DNA of 64,000 nucleotides from assembly GCA_003117195.1 (NCBI GenBank), contig BDSI01000089.1:434001-498000 (forward strand), read 5' to 3'. Source of the stretch: Eudorina sp. 2006-703-Eu-15 (taxonomy: Eukaryota > Chlorophyta > Chlorophyceae > Chlamydomonadales > Volvocaceae). The stretch's first letter is position 1. Each line of letters starts with the position of its first letter. The position numbers and the translations under genes are program-made. This document shows positions 1 through 10,114 of the stretch, in pieces. The notes beneath the pieces were generated by a model, which was not told the DNA's origin, searched no databases, and saw nothing but the letters and a program-made list of their open reading frames with translations.

Positions 1-47
1 TCGTCATTCGCATTGTTACACGGCACCTGCCCTTACCTCCCGTGCAG

Positions 48-791
48 ACCCGCGCAAGTACCCGGGCAAGGATGACATCGGCCCGCTGGGTAAGTGCTGA
101 AAAGCTATCAGCTAACCATGCACGCTTGTCAATCAGTAGTCTGTTGTAGCACTCGGATGTTTGTCTTGGCCCATGACCCTCAAGCGTTTTGATGTTGAGG
201 GGTAGATGTTCCCTGTATGATGTTGCAACCTGCAGCTGGTGTAGCTGGTGGCTTCGCCGGTGGAGAGGCCGGCCTGAAGCAGTTCGTGGCGACTGGCGAT
301 TTGAAGCTGCGCAAGCCGGGCGAGCCGGGCCCGAAGCAGTTTTCGCCGCTGACCTTGGCTGGGCTGGTGGCGCTTTCGGGCGCCGTTGGCGGCCTTGTGC
401 TGAACCTTTTGACCGACGCGGGTGAGAACGCTGTTTCCAGAGAGCTGCTGCAGGTGCGCGGCTGAGGCTGCGCGCAGAATCTGTGTAACCGCGCACTGCT
501 GGCAGTGCAGTTATTGTCCTTCATTGCGTCGATTTGGTGTATGCGTGAAGCTTTCGATCAACCCGCTCCTTTCGGTCATGCTTCTTGCAGGCGCCAATTG
601 ATCAAAATACCAAGGTGCTCATCGCCTCGGCGCTGGGTATGGTGGGGTTTTCGGCTCTCATCATTGCTGCCACGGCGGTCGTTCGCTCTCTGACTGAGAA
701 GATACAAAACACGGCCAAGGACGTCATTGTGTCGGCCACATTTCTGCTCGTGGTTTTCCTAGTAGCAAAGAGTATATTGGATGACTTCTGA
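48..791 (+). CDS. C-terminal part of a small multi-pass membrane protein, probably thylakoid (partial)
   Basis: Three exons are visible: 48-89 (entered in phase 2), 236-453 and 591-791, ending in TGA. The first enters through an acceptor at 45-47, so the 5' part of the gene lies outside the window. The joined product has a Gly/Lys/Pro-rich stretch (GGEAGLKQF, KLRKPGEPG) followed by three hydrophobic segments: LAGLVALSGAVGG, VLIASALGMVGF with SALIIAATAVV, and VSATFLLVVFLVAK. It ends in ILDDF. The exon phases close exactly (G|CT and then phase 0), which supports the model. The composition resembles small conserved thylakoid proteins; a RIQ/DUF1118-type protein is one untested possibility. Plastid location is an inference, because the transit peptide would be upstream of the window. 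Confidence 0.7.
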
Positions 792-3351
792 GAGCTGATG
801 TCACAATGAGTGCCTTGCGCACATGTGTACGTCGGACCCACGTGCATTTTTGGAGATCACTTTTTGCGAGGGGAACGCTGATCCGTGATTTTCGCCACCA
901 TTTTGAGTATGTCCGGGACGATCGGGCTGACGAGAGCACTCTGTATAACAGCATAAAATGGGAAAGCAGAGGGGTGAAAGCCTGCCCTACTGCTAGGTAA
1001 TTTCCTCGGAGTGAATGGTTTCAGGCCGTGATGCCGTGCGCGCTGCAGTGGCATGAAGATTTTTTTAAGGATTTTCATTGATTGGGTGAACCCGAGACGA
1101 CAGGGCTCACGAGCTGAGAGCGCATGGACATTTCCTGATGTGAGCTTGAATGCGATGCACGAGTGCCAGTTGATGTTGCGCAGTCATTCCAGTTGTAAGA
1201 ATACACGATGGCGTGCCTCCTGTATTCTGATGTCCACTGCTGCCATTGTGATTGAACTTAAGTCCTAACTTCAATCTCAGGAGCCAGGCTCAGCATCAAC
1301 GGTCTTTCATTAGCGTAATGCTTATTGGTTGAAGGGCGAGATAGAAATGACACGCCCTTGTCAGTGCATGTTAGGGAGCATCATTACTAGGGAGACCAGC
1401 AATAAAGCTGCTCGCTCGCCGTACAGGCACTAAGCAGGGAGCCATGCCAAGCAATAACCAGCCAAGAACCACCAGCGTCCAACCTTCATAGATTGGAGGT
1501 GAGGCCATGAGCTCACGACCCCAGCTAGTCGCATGGAGTCGATGCAGTGGCGGCATCCGCTCATAAGTGAAATCATGGGTCCAATGTGAAATCATGCGTA
1601 AGGAGACCGGGAGGAGATTCAACATCCGGAAGCCTTGACAGAACGGCCCGTCCAGACACCAGGGGTGGACGGGCGGCACGGAATGCCAGTTCGGAGGAGG
1701 TAGTCCGAGAGCCGCAAAAGACGCGAGACGGGCCCAAATGTCTGCAAAGATAATCACAGCGATTGAAAGGCGTGCCGTGCGTGAGTCCCAGGTGTTGTCC
1801 CCTAACATTTCCGGCGTCAGGAGGTGAAGGCTCTTGCGGCTCTTGTAAGGCAGTCCATCGGCGGTTCTGGAAACTGACAAAGGCTGGCTCCGAATCATTT
1901 TATCGCCGTACAAACAAGCAGCGCAGGGCCTCCCGACCGAGCAGCACCTGGCCACCTAGGGCGACCTTAATACAAGCCACCTACTCAAGATCCTTGAATA
2001 TCCCGTCGGCTTTGGCAATGATGGCGGCAGCTTTGCCGATTGTCACATTTTGTACGTGTGCTGTACCGCTCCACAAGCGCTGCACAGTGCACACTTCCCG
2101 CCGCTAGTAATTCCAAACATTCGGGCCTTGCTACCTGATAAGATTCTGTCCGCGGTTGGCCCCCTTCCCTTAAATTATTGCCGGAGTTATTGATATGAGT
2201 TTCTGGATTTGTGTGCTGGTCGCAACCTGTCGCAAGGCCGGTTAATGGCCGGTCACCCTTGCGGTCTGGACGTCACCTGACGGCATCACCTAGACCGTTC
2301 GGTACGGGCACGGAGCAACAATGAGGACATGCACCGCTGGAATGGTAGTCAAGGGAGGCAGGATGTCATGAGCAGGTCCAACAACAGGGCATTATTGGGC
2401 GACCAGTACAGGTGTCCACGAGCCCATGCCAACCCTACCCGACCTTGAGCTAGGTGGACCCTACAAGGCAAGCCCCCACCTGTGGAGCGCTGAGCAGGCC
2501 GGGCACCCACCACGGGAAAAAGATCACATAACAGGCAACTAAGTGTGGCAACAAGGCATGAACATTTGGAGTCACCCGGAGGCATCACCATAACCCGCAG
2601 TTTCGCACAGGAATCAGTGTACCCCTAACGCTCTATCTACAGTGCACCGGAATAAAAATCACAGCATCTTGTAGCTATCAGTTTGTACTAAATCAAATGA
2701 CACTGTATTATATAACCTCAAAACCGGCCGTTATAGTGCCAGTGCACGGTTTGGCGCCAACTGCCAACGTATCAATGTCCTGCGCCGTCGCAAATAGATT
2801 CGTCAAAAGCTACCCGTGAGCTAAAATGTTTTTATTCGTTATACTTATGTATCCGAATCTTGGACCGAGGCACGTGGCCGAGGGGCGAGGAACCTGACAA
2901 CCTTTGCCGAAAGTATACGGACGGTCTCACTCCTTTCAACACGGTTCAGTGTGGATACAAACCGGATTTCCGACAGAGTCCCCGCTGAGTTTCCTCGCGT
3001 GAGTACTGAGTAGCCTCAGCTCCAAGTCAGCGACCCGTCACATGCTCGTCAGGATGCAACAACCGTGAAATTGTTGAGTACTAAGGTTTACGTGCATGCA
3101 GCAAGCAGTTTGTAAAACAGCTGGTTATTTTGTTCGAATTCCACAGGTCCTGCCATAGCGATTGTCTTGATAAGCTTTAAGCTATTCAGTGCGGTTGCTC
3201 TCGGAGCGCACCCGGTGAGGAAAACAGCGCGCCCGCGGCTCAGGTGGAAATCGTAGGCTAAACGAGTCACGGTGGTTTCACCTCCAGCGCCCAGTTCCAG
3301 CGCGTCCACGGCCCAAGAACTTTGTTGACAGGTTCCCAAAGTCAGGGCGAA
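792..3351. other. 3' UTR and intergenic DNA with no supported gene
   Basis: The stretch begins with the probable 3' UTR of the first gene. A minus-strand open frame of 194 codons (1371-1955) matches no family I recognise and has no clear splice partners. The part from about 2640 to 2880 is more AT-rich. The promoter and 5' UTR of the cysteine dioxygenase gene must lie in the last few hundred bases, but no defined element is visible. Confidence 0.5.
1194..1198 (+). terminator. Candidate TGTAA polyadenylation signal of the first gene
   Basis: TGTAA is the usual polyadenylation motif of volvocine algae. This copy lies about 400 bases after the stop codon at 791, a normal 3' UTR length for these genomes. 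Confidence 0.4.
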
Positions 3352-5200
3352 ATGTGCGCGAACGAAGCCACCGCTGAAGAGGCCGATGCTTTCATCGTCG
3401 TCAGCAATGAGGTGGGTAAGCGTCTAGAAGTAAAGAGCAGCGACAGCCTGCCCCTGTCGGGCAACTGTTGTCGACACGGGCAGCACGTGGCGTTGACGCG
3501 CGTTGAATTCATTGCCTTTCAGATGTCGGAGCCCATCCCTAAGCAAATTACGATGTCATCTCCATGCCACCTGCGCGTACTGGCGTCTCATCTGACAACT
3601 GCTTTCACAACGGAACGGGCGAAGGGCGCAGTGCTCAACAACCGGCAAGACGCTGTCTCCTTCAAGCGGCTTAATCACGCCGTCAACAACCTTTTGAAGG
3701 TGATCTTGCCATGGCGTGAGCCTGTTGGGCCACGGTTGCCATGCTTTCGGAGCCGTAAGTCATGTTCACTGTGCAGGCTTATAGTTTGAACGGTTCTGGC
3801 GATTGGCGGAATTATGCAACCTGGAACGAGCACAACTACCTGCGGCACTTGCTGTGGGCGACCGAGGACTTCGAGGTCATGGTCGGTATGCGCAAACAGG
3901 AACATGCCTGGGGTCTTGGCCGCGATTCGGGAGTGGTGTTTGGCACCGTGCGTTGCACGCGTCATAAATTGCAAAAAAGCAGTTGGCTCGAGGGCCTGTG
4001 CTCACAGGTTCACACAGGTTCACGAGAAACGCCAACCGTTTTACAACGCCCCTCGTGCACTGTTCCCGGCCGACCGGCCCTGTCGTGCACTCTGTCCAGA
4101 CACCGAAAGTCTCGCACCCTTCTTGATTAAGCTCACAAGCACCGCGAGTGCTCGATTTCTGATTGTGTTCTGGTTTGCCCCGCCCCTCTCTGGCTCCATA
4201 AACGAACCCACCGTGCGCAGTTGCTGTGTTGGAAGCCTGGCCAGACCAGTCGCGTGCATACTCACGCCAACAGGTATGAGGGCCAAGGTTAGGGCCGTTC
4301 GGTCCAGAAACGCGTAGCGCTGTGGCGACCGAGCGGCGGAGCGCTGTGCGGCTCACCCAGGACCCTCCTTCCGCTCGGCGCAGCCACTGCTGGTTCGCTG
4401 TGCTGAGCGGCCAGATGCGCGAGACGCAGTACCGGCCGCTGCTGCGGGGCGAGGAGGCCGCTGAGTTGCCCACCGCGGCGGATGGTTCGCTCAACCTGGT
4501 GCCCACGCTCGTCACGGACAAGACGGTGAGCGGGCGTTGTTGTGCATCTGGCTGTGGATACCGTAACCAGCGCGCAAGCAGGTATTCGTGTGTTCCGAGC
4601 CGGGCTGGGCGGCCTCTGCCCGCAGTCGCGGTCCGGGTTGTGCATGATGGCCGCACCTACCACGGACCGCGGCAGCAACGGGGCCCACTCGGACATGAGT
4701 TTGCCGTTCAAAGATTGCTTCCTTCTAACACTGACGGTGAGGTATGAGTGGTAGAGGGATGTGAGGCCCGTGGAGAAGAAATTGCAGCGCGTGCAACGAC
4801 GCGACAGGCTGCCCGATACCGACCGACCGCTGGCACTTTATTCTGTAGGTCTACAACCCTCGAACACTGTAAGTCATTGCGCGCCTCATCGTTCTTCGAA
4901 TGAACGAACGGTATGGGCAGTGCGTTGCCAATACACGGCCGCACAACTGCGCGTCCGCAGGTGGGCGACGTGGCCTACATCAACGACTATATCGCCATTC
5001 ACTCGGTGGGCTGCTGCACCCGGGAGCCGCTGCGGCCGGCCGCGCCCAATGGCAGCGCCGCGGCCTTGGAGGATGGCGCGCTGGGGTGCACCCTACACGT
5101 CTACTGCCCGCCCATCCGCCGGGCTAAGGCGCTGGAAGGGGGCCGCGTCACCGAGACCATCCCCGGCTTCTTTTCGCGGCATTCCATCTGCGCCGCTTAG
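3352..5200 (+). CDS. CDO1: Cysteine dioxygenase (EC 1.13.11.20)
   Basis: Oxidises L-cysteine with O2 to cysteine sulfinate, a non-haem iron step in sulfur amino acid catabolism. Exons: 3352-3411, 3523-3699, 3777-3881, 4221-4273, 4384-4525, 4961-5200; phases close to a 258-residue product. The cupin core is clear. YLRHL (substrate-binding Arg) leads into LLCWKPGQ, then the metal motif HTH (His127, His129), SHCW (Cys134), YINDYIAIH (His193 as third ligand) and LHVYCPP, whose Tyr would form the Cys-Tyr crosslink known in mammalian enzymes. Mammalian proteins have HDH where this has HTH; the middle residue is not a ligand. The first intron (3412-3522) is a multiple of three and open, so the N-terminal 79 residues are the least certain part. 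At about 258 residues it is longer than the usual 200, all at the N-terminus and in loops. Confidence 0.88.
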
Positions 5201-8200
5201 CCGTGAGGTTACCACTTGACGAGCGTTCCCGCGCGATGTGCTGCGCGGCGCCTAAGAACCCTGCCACGGTCGTCAGGACGTTGTTGCGTGGGTGTTGGTC
5301 TTCACTTCTTGGGGCGGTGTTGCCCTTGGGGCTTCTTGGGGCGGAAGCCGGGTCAGGGGGCAATCTTCTGACCGCGGGATAGGAATTAGGGATAGGGATT
5401 AGGGATAGGGAATTAGGGATAGGGATTTTTGTTGCCTCTGTTGCCCATGTACCAGATGTTGGATGGATATCGTCACATACAGCGCACGTGCGCAGACGGT
5501 GCCAGATGTACCCCCGTGACGCGCCTTGTTGTTCTACGTACGTATGCACATGACTGTTTGCACTTGGAAGAAGAGGTTTTTCGTGCGCTCATTGGCGTAC
5601 AGGCTTTAGAGGGTGTGCTATGGTTGGCTTATGTGTTGCTTTGCGTTGTACGTTGTATCAATAGATTGGGCGTCTGCAGACGTCCGCGTTGAAACGTCCC
5701 CGATTGCTTGCCCCAGCCCAGCTCCCTCGGGTTGTATCCGGGGATTATACGCTTGCGCGGCGCCTGTGTCCTGTCCCGTTGTGGATGAGTTGTCATGGAC
5801 CGACTGTGGAGGGTTCCGGGCTGACGCGACCGAAGAGCGTACGTGTACTACTAGGTAAAGGTTGTACAGGGTCGTACCCCCACCTACCCGGCGTTTGGGG
5901 GCTGACGCGAAAGGAGGATGTACGTATCCTATGTATATAAAAGAGCAGGCACTGGAGAAAGAACAAACTGAAGACGAGCGGCTCATGGGGCGACGCACAG
6001 GGACCGCTGTGAGTCCGTGTGTACACTACAGTACGGCACACTTCAATGCCTGGTTCGGCGCTTGTTGGGTTGTTTCGTTTGTGTATTGAGGCGGCTGGGC
6101 TTCTCCGTACCGCTGATTGCTGATGTACAGTAATGGGAACCCGCCCCGAAGATGGGAATTTCGGTTGCATTGTACGGCTGTGGCTTTGGACATCGCCGGC
6201 TAATGACATCTTGCAGTTGCTAGCGTTGGTTCCCTGTTGAGTTGGGCTGGGGGCTTGCTTAGGTCTGATTATGCACGCGTGCCAGATGTGTGGTACCCAG
6301 CCTGTTGATAAGCCGGGCGATGACATCCATATTGAAAACAGGTTGCTCATGTTAACCGTCGGGCGAGGACCTAGAATATTGCAGATGTCACCTGGCTGCC
6401 TGTAACACCGGGCGGTCAAAAGCTTCTCGAGATGCTGTGCAGGGTCTCTGATTGGGACTTATTCGTACTGTAACCCGGCGTTGCACTGCCGGTGATGCCA
6501 ACATTTGCAGGCGTTGGGCTGTGCTCCGCAGTCAGGCCAAGCCTGGCCGACGGGCTAGGAAGACGTCAGGTGCGTGCGCACCGACGCACGTCGTCGGCGT
6601 TGCATGCTGTTATGAGTGCACACAGGACAACTGTATTCAATTTGACGAGAGATGTGGAAATGGTGAACTTCCTTGGATCTATCAGTCTTGCACTGCACGT
6701 GCCAAGGCGCCTTTCGGTTCGTACGCCGTTACATTTAGAAACTCGCCAAGTCCCGGCCAACAACAGGGAATGCATCACGGTACGCGCAACCCTGCAGTTG
6801 ACTTCGCGAAACATGTTCCAAACGGTGTCTTCCGCAAAAACCCAAGGCCGTACATGTTTGCGGCACACCATGTCAGTGCGTCCTCTGTGCGACCATCTTT
6901 CTGAAGCTCAAGCAACACAGCAACACATGAATTTGGTGGACTCAGCGCAGACCCAGCCCGAGCGAGCGTTAGAGCTTAGACAACATACCAGAACCTACAC
7001 AGTGCACAGGAAATGAGCAATTAAAGCATCACGGCTCGTCAGCAGAAAGACAAACAAACACCCTTAACGAACATCTTAACCCGCTTCGCCATCGTTTCCG
7101 CTGCAGCAAATGGCAGACATAAAACAACATAAGTGGCCGTGTTTGCGACATGCTGCACAGACATGCCCCGCCACCTCCGTGCTCCAACCCAGCCCCAAAC
7201 AAAGACCGTTATCCACACATACACAGCATCAAACGCCATGATTCACCATCAACTGCTAACACACTTCCTGTGCACCCGACCCAAGACATACACACGGACA
7301 CTAACAATCAATGCCTGAACTTGGCGCGTCTTGGCAGTACGACTAATGCCGTCTGTGCAGACCCACTTCGCCAAGCAAGGACAACTCTGAAAAAATGGCA
7401 TGGCTTGGACAGCAATCGGCCCTTACCTTCCTATGTGGCTAGCTGGCTGGGAGACACGCGCCCTTCCTGACGAGCCCTTTCTGATGGGCCCGTTCGTTCT
7501 ACCTTGGCGCTTTACACCTACCGAGACGCGCAGCCAGCCAACACAGCCCTAACAGTCATGATGCAATGCACCGAACGGACCGCAGCAAGCGACCCCAGCT
7601 ACACCAAACACCAAAAGAGGAAGAGCATTAAATTTACTTCTTGGTTCAGCAAACCGGAGTGGATCAGGTGCCGACACGTGGCGGTGCGCCCCTACCAGCA
7701 CGCTCCAACCATACAACAAGTCATCAATGTGGACATCGCCGGCGTCCGTTCAAATGGTGGGTGCAGCGCGCAGCAGCTGCCTGCTGCCTGCTGATAACAG
7801 CACAGCCTTGAAGGCCCTCTGGCCGCACATCGGGAAGCGCGGGACCAGGGCGCGCGTCCTCCGGTTGGATTTGTGCTTCACACTCCGTCATCAAGGCATT
7901 GACCCCAACGTACAGCACCCTCAAAGCGGGCCCACACTCTTGTACGAAGAGGTACGACAGAGAAACCAAAAAAACATCCCGCATGCTCCACTGAGGAGGG
8001 GAGGGAACGCAAGTGAAAATCTGCAAAAATGCGCACGAAAAATTTTGCAGGAGGCGCTGGCGCACATCCGTGGACGCACTCGCACAAAAACTGCAGCGCG
8101 AACACGCAGCGCGCGCAAACTTCCCGCACCAACAAAATCCAGCGTTTCAGCCCGCGCAAGCCTCATCGCATGCGATTGACAAGAATCGGCGCAGCATAAA

Positions 8201-8521
8201 ACCCAGTCAATCGTTCAGTTTCCGAGCGTACATGCAAATGTACTCAACTCGAGGCCTAGCCGCGTTGAGTGCGGCCGCGCGCATCAGTCCTCGCTCTACC
8301 TCTTGACGCAAATCGGCACACATACATCCGCACGCAAACTCCTCGGCGCCACCACTGACCGACCCGCGCTCGCGCGGTCAGCTGGCATCAGGCCTGCATG
8401 CTGCCTGTCCTTCCAGTTACGTGCCGTGCCGTGCGTCCCAATCACACCTCCTCGCTCCTTTGTGCATCTCACCTCAACTCTCCGACGAGCCACCTCCCTT
8501 ACGATCCAATCATCACGGAAG
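5201..8521. other. Intergenic region between convergent genes, no supported gene
   Basis: This lies between the stop codons of CDO1 (+) and the DUF506 gene (-), so both 3' UTRs are inside it. Open frames at 5.4-6.4, 6.4-7.0 and 7.7-8.2 kb overlap one another on both strands, show no family signature and lack consistent splice sites. TGTAA occurs at 6401-6405 but is far from the CDO1 stop. The only structured element I see is the telomere-like block at 5378-5426. Confidence 0.5.
5378..5426 (+). repeat. Short interstitial telomere-like repeat
   Basis: About 49 bases built from TTAGGGATAGGG units with small length changes. The core resembles plant and algal telomere repeats (TTTAGGG or TTTTAGGG) but is not an exact array. 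Confidence 0.6.
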
Positions 8522-10114
8522 CTATGCATTGAGCGCTGCGTACTCGACCCGGAAAACGCTCGAGGGCGATGCGCCCCAGACCCCGTCGCTCTCGGCACTG
8601 GTTCCGCTGCTGGCAACTGCAGTGACGTGGCCGCAGGGCTTCCGACACAGGGATGCCAGGCCGCCCGGCTTGACGCTCGGCCAGGATTCCCGTTCCCGGA
8701 CCGGCCGCACGGGCGCCTCCGACCCGTCCACCTCGAAGCCGCGCACGACGATGAAGGGCAGGCAGTGAGCGACGTCTGCAGCTGAACCGCCGTGCACTTT
8801 GCCCTCGACGCAAGCCGGCTGCGGGCCCGTGGCCAACGACGCAGCCACAGCCAGCGTTGCTTCAGCGGTGGTCGGACTGCAAGTGCGCTCTTCGTCCGCA
8901 GTCGCGCGCGTACCTCCCGCCATGTCTCCCAACTCGGCCTCCAACTGATGAGGAGGCGACCGCGAACATTGTGGCCGTTCAGAAACCACCAGCCCCATCT
9001 CGCACGCGACAATGGCCAGGTCAGGTGCGTCTGCGGTCATCAAATCGGATGGCACGCCATCTCCTTGTGCCGCGGGGGTGCGCTGCGGCTGCGGCTGCCC
9101 CTGCCGCGCCCACTGCTCCTGCACCTGCTGCTGCTGTTGTTGGTCTTGGTCATGATCGTGGTGAACGCGCTTGCGCTGCTGCTGCTGCTCACGTCGCAGC
9201 GCCTCCGCCTCCGCGAGGCGCTTCCGAACGACGGTCCAGCGAGCTAGCAGCGCCGGGGTGCGGCGCCAAGGGGGCACGTCCACGCCCTGGCTGTTGAAGT
9301 TGGTCGCGATGGCTGCGGCCATGCCGGTGACCAGCTGGTGGAGGCGGTCCAGAGTGCCGATGAAGAGGTCGGGAACGGTGGCGGCCAGGGTGCGCTGGTA
9401 GGCAGGGGTGCTGGGGGCTACCAGCAGGTGCTCTCGCACCGCACCATCTACCACCACCACATCGTCCGTTTCACCTGGACAGCAAGGCAATAGAGATGGT
9501 GAGCAAGGAGACGGTTTGGACCGCGGATGTTTTTCCGGTCACGCATTTTGGCCACAGCGCCTGAGCAAAGGCAGGTAACCGTGCCTGAGATTGCCGCAAG
9601 ACAGCGTTTTCGTGCTGTATGACGACGTTGAGTGCCTCACCTGACGTCACCACCAGAAAGGGCGTGCCGACGGACCTGGCAAAAATTGACATACTCGACC
9701 TCTCCACCTTCCCCGGATGCACGAGCGCCGCAGTAAGACCCTCCTGTGCCAGAAAGCATGCAAGGACCTGCATATCATCGCCGCCCATATTTAACAGGAG
9801 CCGTCGCACCTGCACCGTCGCAAACAAAGCAGGGAAATAAGTACCACAGTTCTTTGAAACGTGGTCAGTATGCATACAAAGCGCGCGCAAAGTACCTTGC
9901 GCTCCAGACTGTCTGCTCCTGCAGTGCACGTCGTCGCGGGCGGTTGGTAAGGAACGCATACGACCCGCCGGAAAGCCCGAGGATGCCGCGTTGCAGGCGA
10001 CGAGAGGTCATCCAGAATAAACTGCGGCGAAGATGGGCATTTGTCCAAGTTAACCCACCAGATGCCCGCAACAGACCGTACAGGTTCTTTTGCAACCAGT
10101 AGACAGGATTTCAT
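8522..10114 (-). CDS. DUF506 / PDDEXK-like family protein
   Basis: Matches the plant DUF506 family (PF04720, annotated PDDEXK-like), whose biochemical function is not established. Exons on the minus strand: 10114-9896 (start uncertain), 9809-9641 and 9474-8522; phases close to about 446 residues. The family core is split across exons: VRRLLLNMGG with LAQEGLTAALVHPGK, then DDVVVVDG, and then PSTPAYQRTL, VPDLFIGTLDRLHQLV and VDVPPWRRTPALLARW. After the core there is a charged His/Gln-rich stretch (HHDHDQDQ and a Gln run) and a C-terminal extension of about 200 residues with IVVRGFEVDG that I cannot match to the land-plant proteins. An extra intron in that tail cannot be excluded. The first exon rests only on a good donor (AAG|GTACTT) and reading phase. 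Confidence 0.72.

Noticed and set aside
1371..1955. 194-codon minus-strand frame
   Set aside because: No recognised domain, no start context or splice partners; could be chance in GC-rich DNA or old repeat.
4841..4868. Small exon VYNPRT between CDO exons
   Set aside because: Its 20-base length breaks the phase, while joining 4525 directly to 4961 is in phase and matches the family.
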